From Platerodrilus igneus (lineage: Eukaryota; Arthropoda; Insecta; Coleoptera; Lycidae): a DNA stretch of 64,000 bases. Location of the stretch: NCBI GenBank assembly GCA_036346225.1, contig JARFIW010001088.1, positions 1,798,001 to 1,862,000 on the forward strand, written 5' to 3'. The notes beneath the pieces are model-generated. The model worked only from the letters and a program-made list of their open reading frames with translations, had not been told where the DNA came from and made no database searches. The position numbers and the translations under genes are program-made. Below are positions 52,845-64,000 of this stretch, piece by piece (the stretch's first letter is position 1; every line of letters starts with the position of its first letter).

Positions 52845-55057
52845 CTACCGATGATACAATGCAAAACATTCGTTTAAACATAGGCCAGGTATATCTGGGC
52901 ATATGTAACATTCGTATATTGTACCCTTTCTTAATTTTTTTGTTGTAGAAATTTTACATTTTTTTCTTTGAGTTTCTCCCTTCTTATTTTTAGTTGTTAT
53001 TTTAGGTAGAAAATGTTGAAAGTTTACTGTTGCTTTCATCGGATTAATTGGTTTATATAGTAGTTGTTTAATGACCAGTAAGCGAAAATCGTACACTGAC
53101 ATTTTTTTGCCAGAAAATTTATTAAATAGATAATAGGAATTTAACATCATCACATGAAAAATATGATTGGCCAATTTTTTATACCAGAGCAACGTATTTC
53201 TCTCGCAAGGGTAGTACACTAACATATGGTCTTTGCGATCAACGCCACACATATAATCGTTATATTTTAAAATCGGTAATGGTTTATTTACATTCTGTTC
53301 TTTTTCGTTTTTAGTATCCTTTAAAATATTTTCAAACTCTGTAGATAGGTACAAGACATCCTTTTTGTCCTTCCATTTTCCAACTAAAATATCATTCCTG
53401 TATTTTCCTTTAGTCTCGCCTTTTTTTAAATTTGCTTCCTTTACTTCCCTAGGAAGTTCCTGACGTTTTGAATTCAAACAATCCTCAGCTAAATCAACTG
53501 CTGTGTAATAATTGTCAATAAACAGCAAATGGCCATATCCAAAATAATTCTTCATTAAATGCAGTACAACTTTTTCTTGAATAGCCCTTTCCTCCTAAAG
53601 AATTCAGTGCACCAGTTGTAACGCGTCATATATGTAAACATATATTAATCTTATATTTCATAAGTTTATTTAAAATATGGGCGCTGCGCGATAAATACAT
53701 GAGCATGGTATTTCCAGCCGTGCTTGATAAAATACGGGGTGCTTAGTTAGCAAGGTCAATCGAGGGGACGGGTAGTTAGTTGATGTTTAGATGCGCGTGG
53801 ATACAGGTGGCTATGCCAGCTGTCTATGCCGAGGGTGTATCAGGTTTATTAATTATAAGGTATTTTAGTCGGATGTTCACATACCTCTAGTATAAAAGCT
53901 TTGATATTTACTCTGTAAATATCAAGTGCAAATATTTGCTAGTAGTTTTTTAGAGATTTATTGAGTTATTATGTAAATCTTTACGGGTAATGAAGATGCT
54001 TGTGTAGCGTAATTAAGGGTGTTGACGATGGTGTTAGTGTAAACTCCGAGTGAAAGATAACGTGATGAAGCCACCCGGCGCACCGGCATGTATTTATACA
54101 CTTGCACCTGCAAGGACTTCTAGAACGTAAATGTTCAACTTTTATTTAACCAGATAATTTGTGCGCTAGCACGTGCCGTAATCGGTTCGCATTAAGAGGT
54201 ATTTAATTGGACGTATTATAAAACGTTATAAACATTGTTAAGTTGGCTTTTTATTACCAGCGGTACGACGTGTGAAATAATTTCTGTATGTATTTCAACT
54301 GTTAATAATAAATGTTATACTGCCCTCGGCCTGTTGTTGTATATTTGCTAACCCGAACCCCTGAAAACAATTAAGAGTATCACGTCTTTCTTTGTGCTCG
54401 GCACGGATTCACATCTACACAGTGTATATATTCATGTTCAAAACCATACCCGCAAACTCTGTCAAAACGTACTGACGCCATATTTATGACGTTTGTTTTT
54501 GATGAATTGCTTAAAGACTAATCGTCCTCGCCACAGTATCATTGACTCATCAAGCGAGAGGTTTTTTCCTGGCTATTTATCAAGTGCATTTTATTGTTGA
54601 AGAATTCAAGTAATGGACGTATTTTATAAATTCTATCCTCAATAGCAGCTTGTCATGTAAGATTTTTAGCAAATTGCTGACACTTATAAATGATTAAAAA
54701 GCCATCCCCGCTCATGATACCATGAAAACATTTTAAATTAAAAAGAGCATCAGTTTTCCAATAGTCTTGTATTCGGTTTGTTCTTCAAGTCCCCCTGTGC
54801 AACAACAATTCAATTAATGTATGGAATTCTGGAACTGTAAGGGGTTTCCACCGAGTTATCCTAGAATTTGCGCCAACTCCCGTCAAAAATAGTTTCTCCG
54901 CACATTCATTTGTCTCTGTAATATTTAAATCAGAAAGACTTTCGTCGGCTATAAGAAAGAAGTAATCAGCAGGATGGTCACTTTGGAGTTTTCGAACCAA
55001 CAATTCAACCCCTCTTGTACAGTGAAATTGTTTCAGATCAGGGTTGTGTAGCCACAA
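52845..55057 (-). pseudogene. piggyBac transposase (PGBD-like), interrupted
   Basis: Minus strand. The N-terminal segment (55,057-54,785) has SRITRWKPLTVPEFHTLIEL, the piggyBac lead-in. Around 54,780-54,480, in several frames, are an RIQDYWKTD-like region and a catalytic-Asp-containing LSLDESM-type / RHKYG region. The C-terminal frame (53,555-52,845, 236 codons open) has LLFIDNYYTAVDLAEDCL, YMCGVDRKDHMLVYYPCERN and a Cys-rich ending (YECYICPDIPGLCLNECF). This is a typical piggyBac domain order. A roughly 750-bp LTR-like insertion (53,617-54,369) and frameshifts split the gene. Confidence 0.85.
53617..54369 (+). repeat. LTR-like insertion in piggyBac
   Basis: Starts TGTAACGCGTCATATATG and ends CCTGAAAACA (TG...CA). 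It has a TATAAAAG box at about 53,892 and an AATAAA signal near 54,307, in LTR order. It interrupts the transposase between its catalytic core and the DNYY region. No clear target duplication, so the class is tentative. Confidence 0.45.
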
Positions 55058-55534
55058 TTATATATGTGAGGTTTGTAAATCATCTGAGTGAGGTTCGTCT
55101 ACATTATTTACAGTCAACTGCCTATATCCTGGAACCGCCACATTGTCATCATTTCTTGAAATAACTAAACAATCTACAGTATATAATACTATAAAGAATG
55201 TTTACCCGAATCAGAGCAAGATTCTGACGAACCATCATCATTTGGTATATATTCGTCTTCACTTTCTTCAAAGTCATATTCATTATCTGAATGTGTTTAA
55301 AAATATTCTAATTCTTGATCAGTTAGATTAACTGGGTCTTTAACGGTTATTTTTTGCCCTTTAAGACGTGAACAACCCGTCTGATTATCGTCTATATTTG
55401 CAGTAACTTTAATATCGAATAAAATCAGCACATTGTTACATACTAAATTCCTCAAAAGGTAAATAGTGTGTCTACTCTACCTTATAGACGGCAGAGCCTT
55501 GATAGATTATGAGGGGTTCCTGTTTAACGTTTAA

Positions 55535-55690
55535 GCCCAGGGTAAAAAGGATGTTAAATGGCTTTGAGAGAAAAAGGTCCCTCTAATGAGATCTTCCAGC
55601 CAGCTAAGCTTCTTCAACTTAGGGCAGAGCTATGATCTAGGGTCGTAGGATGGTATACGATAAAACGAAAGAAATTTTATTGGACGCCAC
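55535..55690 (+). repeat. Dispersed repeat, diverged copy 3
   Basis: Contains AAGCCCAGGGTAA and a later GGACGCCACC, as in the repeats at 5,440-5,770 and 26,527-26,830, with diverged spacing. Confidence 0.35.
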
Positions 55691-56825
55691 CGTATCTTAA
55701 TGAATGTTATAAAGAGAATCTATCCGAAGATCAGATACGGAAATCTTCGAAAAAAAATCCTTAAGACGAGCAACGTATAAAAAAAATAATACTTACTTTT
55801 GACTTTGCAATCTGGAATGGGAACGACTTCCTCGTACAACCTGAAAATTTAATCACTCCTAAATAATTTTAGACTAGGGCTACGTTAGAGCCTAGTCACT
55901 TTATCACAAAAAATTAAAGTAAAGACAGAGCAAATGGCGAAAATTATGCTTAAAAAAAATTAAAACCAACACCAATAATATATCTCTTCTCTACAAAAAA
56001 ATTATAAATGTGGTTGGTTGCTTCTATGGAATAATTATTGCTGACTTCAATGAAAGAAAGCTTTACAACAACTTATTATTCTTTCTATTAATTGAAATAT
56101 ATATATATATATAAGTTGTTGTAAAACTTTCTTTCATTGAAGTCAGCAATATTCCATAAAACCAACCACATTAATTTTTGTGAAAGAAGATATTGTGTTG
56201 GTTATTTAATAATTTTCCATTCTCGCCATTTGCACTTTAATTTTGTGATAATGTTCAGGCTCTAACGTAGTATTTAAAATGATAAATTTTCGGGTTGTAC
56301 GAGGAAGTCATTCCATTGCAAAGTCAAAAAGTATTATTTTTTTATTCGTCGAGATCTCGGATAGATTCTCTTCTATAACATTCGTCGTAACGTTTCGTTG
56401 GCGATCATGCGTTTATCATAGCCCTCCTGAGATTAGCTGGCTGAAAAGATCTGGAGGACCTTTTCTCAAAAGCCATTGTTGTCCTCAAAACAACAGGCTC
56501 TGCATCTAAGGTAGAGTAGAACACACTGTACCTGAGGAATTTGTGTAATGTGATTTTCGATGATAAAGTTACTGCAAATATAGACGATAATCGAACGGTT
56601 GTTCACGTCTTAAAGGGCAAAAACAGGTTAAGTTAATCACTGATATGGTTATTCTAATGAATATGACTTTGACGAAGTGTATATACCAAATGATGATGGT
56701 TCGTCATCTTGCTCTGGTCGGTAAACGTGCTTTATAGTATTATGCTGTGGATTGTTTAGTTATTTCGAAGAAATGATGACGGTTCCAGGATATAGGCAGT
56801 TGACTGTAAATAATGTAGACGAACC

Positions 56826-58560
56826 TCACTCAGATGATTTACAAACCTCGCATATGACTGCACACCCTGATCTGAAACTTTCACTGTACAAGAGGGGTTG
56901 AATTGTTTCACCCAAAGTTTCATCTGATTCTTTCGTAAGTCTTTCTGATTTAAATATTACATGAATGAATGGAGGACGATTGCGGGAGTTGGCGCAAATT
57001 CTAGGATAACTCGGTGAAACCCCTACAGTTCCAGAATTCCATACATTAATTGAATGTGTTGGGACTTGAACAAACGAATACTGACGCTGCTGGTGAAATG
57101 TTTTCATGGTATCATGAGCGGGGATGGCTTTGTCATTTATAAGTGTCAGCAATTTGCTGATGACAAGCTGGCTAATTTATAAAATACGTCCACGTAAAAT
57201 GCATGATAACCGGGCGGTGATGAGTACTGTGGCGAGACGGTGACGTCTTTAAGCAATTCATCAAAACAAACGTCATAAATATGGCGTCAGTACATTTTGC
57301 GGGTATGGTTTTGAACATATATCACGTGTAGATGTGAATCGTGCCGGCACTGAAAGACGTGATGTTTTCAGGGGTTCGTTCAACATACAACAACAGGCCG
57401 AACATTATTATTGATAATTTGTTGAAATACATGTATTTCACGTCGTACAAAAGCCAGCAACAATGTTTATAACGTTTATAATGCGATTCTCTGTGCGAAC
57501 CGATTCACGCACAAATTATCTGGTTAAATAAAGTTGAACATTCTGATTGTCTAGAAGTCTGGTATGCAATAATGCCGGTGCACGGTGTCGTGTTATCATC
57601 GTCGGCTAACGCCATCGTGCAACACCGCTTCACAAGCCGTCTTACCCGTAATAACTGTAAATCTCAAGCTGCAAATGTTGCGCGGATACAGGTGAAATAT
57701 CAGCTTTATAAGTACGTCGACTAATGTACCTGATACTCGGCATGGCGCGGCTGGCATCGCTGCATCGTTCACGCCCGTACCATCAACTGGCTTTACCGCT
57801 CATCGTTTATCGCGCAGCGCATATTTTAAATAAACTGTGAAATATAAGATATGTTTATATATATGACGCGTTACAACTGGTGCACTGTAGGAGGAAAGGG
57901 CTATTCGAAAAAGTTCTGCAATGAATGACGGATGCAGACCTGTTTGACATGTTTGATACACAGCGGTTGATTTAGCTGAGGATTGTTTGAATTTAAACGT
58001 CAGGAACTTCCTGGAAAAAGCTGTTAAAAAGGCGAGACTAAAAAAATACAGAATGATATTTAGTGGAAATGAAGGACAAAAGGATGTCTTCACCTATCTG
58101 AAAATATTTTAAAGGATACTAAAACGAAAAGAACAGAATGTAAATAAACCGTGCATTTTAAAATATAACGATTATATGTGGCGTTGATCGCGACCATATG
58201 TTAGTGCTGCGAGCTGTGGAAATACGTTGCTCTGCCCATTCATATTTTCATGTGATAATGTTAAACATTATCGGCAATAAATTTTCTGTTGCTGCCGTTG
58301 GTCTGACTATAACAACTACTGATCGATTGGCAACAGGTAAACTTTCACCTAAAATAACTAAAATAAGAAGGAGAAACTCAAAGAAAAATGTAAAATTTCT
58401 ACAACAAAGAAAGTTACGAATGTCATTGCCCAGATATACCTGGCCTATGTTTAAACGAATGTTTGCGTCATCGGTAGTTTTGATTGTGGTTTATATTTAT
58501 TTTCGTTCCGCGAGCTGTGTTATTATGTTATTTGTTTCATCGTTGTTATTTTAATAGGTT
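56826..58560 (+). pseudogene. Mirrored piggyBac copy, heavily degraded
   Basis: Plus-strand counterpart of the minus-strand piggyBac. Short matching phrases (for example the TTGATTTAGCTGAGGATTGT region near 57,967 and GAAAAATGTAAAATTTCTAC near 58,383) lie between many frame changes, and no segment longer than about 40 codons keeps the transposase frame. Confidence 0.7.
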
Positions 58561-58693
58561 TACCATCTTTCTAATTCGTTTATAATTTCCATTATTTTTA
58601 AACTTTTTGTTTATCGGCCTTTAGAATTAGAAACGATTAATTGTAATGTTGCGATTAATCATTTTTTTATATTTAATTGATATGTTATGTAAT

Positions 58694-59265
58694 AAGGGCT
58701 GGTCGGCGTATCGATATCGTGTCGATACGCATCGATACGACCTCGGCATACAGCAAAAACGATATATCGATACTCGATATGTATCGATATGTATCGATAT
58801 CGATATGTGTCGATATGTATCGTACGTCGATACGTATCGATATTCGATATATCGATATTCGTACATCGCCCACCCTGTATAATACTGTCACAAATATTAA
58901 ACTTGAAACTTTAATTGATAACAAACAATCTTAAGTGAAGATCGGTGTCAATACATTATTTCAAAACGATCTTGTGATTTTATTTCAAAGAAAAGTAGAA
59001 AAATTTATAGATGCGTATCATGTCGATATCGATATCGTCTCGATATGTATATCGTCTGCGTTCCGACCGCTATCATGCTATACGCCGCTACGTATCGATA
59101 TGCATCGATACGCATCGATACGTATCGATACGCATCGATATATCGACCGCGCCGATACGCATCGATACCATATCGATACGCATCGATACGTCGTACGATA
59201 TCGATATATCGTACGATATGTAATCGATATCGATATTCGATATCGCCCATCGCCCCCAATAAACT
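58694..59265. repeat. TCGATA arrays of the right arm
   Basis: Two blocks (about 58,700-58,875 and 59,012-59,250) mirroring the arrays at 51,891-52,567, with GGGCGAT/ATCGCCC-type ends. Yr-Ile-Asp-type open frames here are repeat artefacts. Confidence 0.8.
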
Positions 59266-60386
59266 CGTTTTATCATTCAATGAGAACTGATTTTCACATA
59301 TAATGGCCTAAATTGTAAAGCGCAAATCCATAGACCCGACGTTGCAGATCCGCGTGACAGTAATCTGATCTTGACATGTGGTACCAAACCATGCAATCTC
59401 TGTTGATTTGCGGTTATCAAAACGCCAGTGTCCTGATGCCAATGGTAATGAACGTGTTAACACAAGCCAATGATTTATTTTGCTATTGGTTAGGCATGTC
59501 AAGTCTTATTCAAATTATCGACATTCTCCCAGTAACCTGAATAGTTGCTGCTCAACTTCTGTCTGACGGAAACCAGTAATTGTTCTCACGGTCTACCCTT
59601 GATAATCGCTCTCTCTATAGGAATATCTTGCTAGTCGCCCTCTATCCCAGTTATTTCAGTTATCTAACAAGGGCGACGATGCCTTAGAAAAGCTTTGTTT
59701 GTACCGTGTTTTGTTGTTGGCGGAATTATTCATAACGAACCACTTCCAGAGAATCTGATAGTTCTCAACTTGCGTTGTAGGTAATTTGGTTAGATATACA
59801 TTTCTTTTCATAGGTTACTTTTAATATTGATAACATTCCTAAATTAGCAACGATTACATATCTCGCAATGGCATCATTTTTCTTAAATTCCAAGAATTTC
59901 ATTATGTCAAAAGGAGCTACGTCAGTTATGTATCCCCAATTTATGTATGTATAACAAAATAGAAGTTATTAGGAATTATTATAAATTGTTAAAGAAGTTA
60001 TTAAGTCAAGTGCAACAATGTAATCACGGATAATTAAATAAAGGTTATTAACAGTTCATAAGAACGGATGCAATACATTGTATCCCAGACGATAGTGATA
60101 CTGCAGGTGGCAGGTCACAGACGGTTAAGAAACCGCCATTACTTAGGTCCTGATTGATAAGGCAAATCCGTCGAGTGTTCTTTTTGACGATAGGGTATCC
60201 GGCTGGTGATGGTCCTGGTTCTAGAAGGAATCGTAACACGGACATCATCACAAACACAACACACATATACACAACCACACACACACACACACGCACACAT
60301 ACACATACACACACACACACATACAAACACAACCTATTCACACACATTGCTTTTTAACATCTAGATTTCCGGCTGCCGATGGTCCG

Positions 60387-60676
60387 AGGCGGCTCCGTGG
60401 CGTAGTGGTATGTGTGTGACTACTACGCCCAAGGTCCCGGGTTCGAATCCCGACACGGTCCGCTTGAAAAATGTTAGGCGAGCATTTTTCTCAAAAATAC
60501 ACCCTCGTTCGGATGAGAGGTAAATGAGGTCCCGTGTGTGAGTGTTGTCACGCACGTTAAAGATCCCTACCTTGCTTGGAACAGCAAGGATTCGGAAAAT
60601 TCAAAATTTTCCAGGTAAAAACTCGCTTCCTGGCCAATGTAGTACCTTCGGGTGAGCATTGGTAAATCACATGTAA
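60387..60676 (+). mobile_element. tRNA-derived SINE, copy C
   Basis: Plus-strand counterpart of copy B. A box TGGCGTAGTGG (60,398-60,408) and B box GGTTCGAATCC (60,440-60,450). Same flanking duplication. CA tracts at about 60,265-60,335 and 60,793-60,890 mirror the GT-rich units. Confidence 0.85.
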
Positions 60677-60791
60677 TGCCGATGGTCCGGACTGACAAGG
60701 CAATGTCCGTTAAATGTTCTTCTTTGACGACTGGGATATCCGGCTGCCGATGGTCCTGGTCCTAGAGGGGAACGTAACACGGACATCAACA

Positions 60792-60834
<43 letters not shown>

Positions 60835-60851
60835 CCTTCAAGCGCGCACAC

Positions 60852-60887
<36 letters not shown>

Positions 60888-61134
60888 GCCTTACTGACGG
60901 TTACTTTTGTGGGAAGCCAGGTCTGCTTAAATTTCAGGTAGCAGACTACTGAAACGTTAGAACCAATAAAAAAAATTATGAGCTCTGCAAGTTCCCACAG
61001 AATTGTGAGGGACAGGGACAACATAAATAGTCCGGGAGCCCCAGATCACGACAGTAAGTCAGTCATAAATATTTCAGCTTTAACATAGCAGTTTGCTTAG
61101 GCTACTCACTAATAATATGACAATTATTAATTAT

Positions 61135-61674
61135 TGTAGCGGGCTACTACTAGCGCGTTTCACTAATTTAAAACAAGTAATAACAAGAGTCTTTATTACT
61201 CACTGTTCACAAGTATAATTAACAGTATATGCCTTATTTATAGATGTTTACAGTCCAATTAACAATGAAGCACTATCACACTATTGACTTTACAAGCACT
61301 AATAACTTAAACTAGTTCCTTAACTATAAGTCTTCTTAGCAACACTAAACACTACTATAATTTATTTATTACACTTTTGTCTATTTATGTATTCTACAAG
61401 CTGCATGTACATTTGACACGTTCACATAATACAACATTTATGTTTACTGTTAGTCTTCCTAAAGCTCAACTATATAACTTTACACGATATAATTTATATT
61501 CGACATTCTGATATAGACTAACTCTGTACTTCATCATCGGTCTTATTTACACCGTGAATTAAAAAGGATGACTCATCCTCCAGTAATTGCCAGAAGCTTC
61601 TCGGACCATGGAGCATATACAGTGCTTGCGGCGATTGTATGTTTGACGGATTGCCTAATAGTAGCTCGCAACAT
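61135..61674 (-). repeat. Solo gypsy-like LTR, right-arm copy
   Basis: Inverted counterpart of 30,547-31,088, nearly identical, same TTAT/ATAA flanks. Confidence 0.8.
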
Positions 61675-61776
61675 TATTTTTCGACTTAGAGTAATTTTAA
61701 ACCAGTTTGTTAAAATTCCATATTTAATATCTGTTTGAAAAATAAATAAATTGTTACGAAGTTTTGAAAGAAGTTT

Positions 61777-61974
61777 TTAAAAACACCGCTCCCAAAACCC
61801 GAAACGTAACTCGTCTTCCAGAATTTCAACAATACATTTCTGTTTTAAAATTAATTTAACTCTAAATTTCCAATTACGATAACCTTCCCCATTAAAAGGT
61901 TTAATTGTGTTTACAGTAGGTGAATTCGCTATTAGTTTCAATTTTACGAATGCTACACACAATAAATATACCAC
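61777..61974 (-). pseudogene. Copia gag fragment, right-arm copy
   Basis: The 65-codon frame is identical in predicted residues to the one at 30,246-30,443, in inverted orientation. Non-functional fragment. Confidence 0.6.
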
Positions 61975-62027
61975 ATCTTACTGTTCCGTTGTTTCCCGTA
62001 TTATGCCTTATTTAAAGAACCAACACT

Positions 62028-62884
62028 TGTTACGTGCCATTGCACTTAAACATGTTTTTAGGTTAAGTTTTTATGTATGGAAGTTTCGCGGCATAAATTT
62101 AAATACGCAGTGCGCGGGAATTTTAAATGGACTAGGCGGTACTTCCGTACGTTAGAGTAGTGCATTTGCGCAGTGTGCTTATCCCTAGAGGGGTAGAGCA
62201 ATACTAGACAAAGAGTGGGGAGAAGTGTTTTCGTGACGCGCTAAATCGTGGCTGTTTTCCTTTAATCTTGAAGTGAAATAGTCGTGCCGGGTATCATATC
62301 TTATCTTATTATGTGGATTCCCTTGTCTTGCTTATCTTTGTTTGTCTTTCCCTAATTAACCTATTCCTGTCGTTCCACTACATTTAGGACTGATACGACC
62401 CCTGGAGCAGCCCACGACCGGATGTCCATGCTCAGCCAACACCACCGGAGCCCGGAGCAATACCTTCATTATTGACCCGGAAGGATGATAGGCGTACCTG
62501 GGAAAAGCCGGATATCTTATGTGAGTAATTTGTTTGTTAAAATTATTCGATTTTATCTTTCACTGTTTAATTTTTATATTTCTGATTATTGCGTAATATA
62601 CCTTTTGTATCGATGACGTCATGGTGGATGGCCGCGCCCAAATCTGTAAAGGTTTGCGCTTTCCTCCTAGAGGCGTCACTGCCTTATTCATTGCGCTTGC
62701 GCGAGGTATCTTATGAACTTTGGTAACTGTATTACCGGCTTTTAGGAACTATCTATCACCATATAAATGTTTCACCATCTAAAGTGTAATACTTTGTTAA
62801 CTGTTTTACCGACCATATAAACTTTCACCAATAAAAGTGTTATACACTGGGCCCATAGCCTATTAAAATTCGGGATGTATAACA
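62028..62884 (-). repeat. Copia-type LTR, right-arm copy
   Basis: Inverted counterpart of 29,333-30,192 (857 against 860 bp), same TGTTA...TAACA ends. Confidence 0.65.
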
Positions 62885-62974
62885 CAAGCGTAGTTCAATT
62901 AATAACATAAGAACTGCAACTGTGTAATTAAACAACAAGATGAAATTTATATTTGTTCTATTTGATAAAAAGAA

Positions 62975-63099
62975 CACCAATAATATATCTCTTCTCTACA
63001 AAAAAATTATAAATGTGGTTGGTTGCTTCTATGGAATAATTATTGCTGACTTCAATGAAAGAAAGCTTTACAACAACTTATTATTCTTTCTATTAATTG

Positions 63100-63125
<26 letters not shown>
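62975..63125 (+). repeat. Direct repeat of the palindrome-centre sequence
   Basis: Same as 55,965-56,110 (from CACCAATAATATATCTCTTC through the ATTGAAATATATATA run), in the same orientation. The sequence left of the fold thus resumes here after the right arm. It is followed by a (TA)n tract (about 63,103-63,140). Confidence 0.85.
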
Positions 63126-63134
<9 letters not shown>

Positions 63135-63145
<11 letters not shown>

Positions 63146-63600
63146 GCCCTGAAACTCGGGTAAGAACCTCACCAACAAAAATATTTTCGAAAATTTTACA
63201 AAATTTTCAAAACTCGAAAATTCACAAATTAAATAATGCAAAAAAATATTTCTTACCCGTTTTCCTCTTTTCCTCGGTTGAACGGCCTTCTTCAACTGCT
63301 TCCGGCTAGCTCATTTGGACCTCCTCTTGGGTATCTAGATTCACTCTCATATTCTCAATCGTACACACACACTCGCAATAAAACCACAAAATACAACCAA
63401 CATACAATTTTTTACTTATTACTATTTACACATGAAATTTAATATTGTCCACATTACATTGATCACATTACACTTCAGTAAACCCTATTTTGTAATGTCC
63501 TGTATTATATTTTTAAATCATCAAACTCATAAAATGTACCCGGAGTGAATGGGCCTTGAATAATACCTTCTTTGAAATTCCTTCTGTATAATTTATTTTG
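63135..63600 (-). repeat. Copy of the 14.6-15.1 kb repeat family
   Basis: On the minus strand this follows 14,600-15,100: TACCCGGAGTGAATGGGCC/GGCCCATT block, ATTGCGAGTGTGTGTGTACG block, AAATGAGCTAGCCGGAAGC block and GGAAAACGGGTAAGAAATAT block in the same order. The family is thus dispersed. Confidence 0.7.
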
Positions 63601-64000
63601 TTTCAGTAAATAAAATTTCATTATAATTAAATAAAATAAATATTTGATATTCTTGCAAAATTGTTGTAAGGTTTATCAACTGATCCTTACTCAAATATAT
63701 TACAGTTTAGTGTAACTAACAATATTAAGTTTTTTTATAACCCAACCAGATCTGTGTAGGTCACTTACAAATGAATATACGAAATTTTCTCATTAATTTA
63801 ACAAAATTAATATTAGTTTGAAGTCAAAGAATCACCAAGATATTCTCTAATTTTATCAAAAGTGGCAGTACTGTAATGCTAAACATCTGTTAGCCATTGT
63901 GCAATTGTTGACGGCATTGTTCAAACAAACAGGTGACGTAATAGCAGCTGTTAATTTACGTTGTAGCCACGTGTAGTCACATATTTACGGAACTAAGTGA
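63601..64000. other. Non-coding right end of the window
   Basis: AT-rich. No gene or recognisable element. Confidence 0.4.

Larger units (their letters stand above)
51274..56105. repeat. Inverted duplication, left inner arm
   Basis: Pairs in inverted orientation with 56,113-59,667. The order of landmarks is mirrored (GGGATAGAGGGCG near 51,303 and 59,637; TCGATA arrays; piggyBac; LTR-like insert; the final stretch before 56,105), but with many substitutions and small indels. This arm is the better-preserved copy, judging by its open piggyBac frame. Confidence 0.85.
56113..59667. repeat. Inverted duplication, right inner arm (low-fidelity copy)
   Basis: Mirror of 51,280-56,105, with numerous scattered one-base indels and substitutions on top of larger missing blocks. 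Landmarks remain collinear: piggyBac N-terminal region near 56,830-57,150, LTR-like segment near 57,370-57,890, piggyBac core 57,890-58,560, TCGATA arrays 58,694-59,265. A thin TA tract (56,096-56,113) is the centre of symmetry. Confidence 0.85.
59668..62974. repeat. Inverted duplication, right outer arm
   Basis: Near-identical inverted copy of 29,244-32,646. Here the sequence passes straight from the outer arm to the inner arm at about 59,665, with no Maverick and without a roughly 18-bp flanking piece. It therefore resembles an empty site. Confidence 0.9.

Noticed and set aside
60387..60460. A possible true tRNA gene (A and B boxes, cloverleaf-like head)
   Set aside because: The same sequence occurs at three places with a common 220-bp body and target duplications, so it is a SINE head.

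Overview
The window is AT-rich animal DNA, most likely from an arthropod and probably an insect; I could not fix the species. Reasons: spliced genes with GT-AG introns, a C2H2 zinc-finger array, one exon of a mitochondrial dehydrogenase gene, and dense layers of eukaryotic transposons (Maverick/Polinton, hAT, piggyBac, mariner, pogo, copia and gypsy LTRs, a LINE, a tRNA-derived SINE, MITEs).

Layout. 1-8,093: mostly non-coding, with a 430-bp MITE and one minus-strand exon resembling HSD17B10 (3-hydroxyacyl-CoA dehydrogenase type 2). 8,094-11,460: a dead Tc1/mariner-type element with a SINE inside it, sitting in a GT-rich minisatellite, then a LINE fragment. 14.1-16.0 kb: an inverted-repeat element. 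17.8-18.8 kb: a zinc-finger gene. 19.1-20.5 kb: a pogo-like remnant. 21,074-29,172: an old hAT transposon with a near-perfect 8-bp target duplication, into which another hAT, two LTRs and a MITE have inserted.

32,653-51,273 is an 18.6-kb Maverick/Polinton (adintovirus-like) endogenous element. It is bounded by long terminal inverted repeats and a perfect 6-bp target duplication (ATCACC). It has the full virus-like set: protein-primed DNA polymerase B, retroviral-type integrase, FtsK/HerA-type packaging ATPase, adenain-like protease, minor and major jelly-roll capsid proteins, a parvovirus-like phospholipase A2 protein and an adenovirus pX-like hydrophobic protein. It also carries unusual cargo: a secreted matrix metalloproteinase with prodomain, zinc site and hemopexin domain. 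Next to the right end are two intact genes of unknown function and a small intact spliced gene. Nearly all core genes are broken, almost only by frameshifts, so either the copy is recently dead or the assembly carries indel errors.

The Maverick sits in the left arm of a large inverted duplication (29,244-56,105 against 56,113-62,974, centre near 56.1 kb). The outer arms are nearly identical. The inner right arm looks like a noisy copy of the left one. The sequence just left of the centre is resumed after the right arm (62,975 onward). This pattern fits a fold-back read or assembly artefact at least as well as a real palindrome. The right arm also shows the locus without the Maverick. 63.1-64.0 kb returns to a repeat family shared with 14.6-15.1 kb.
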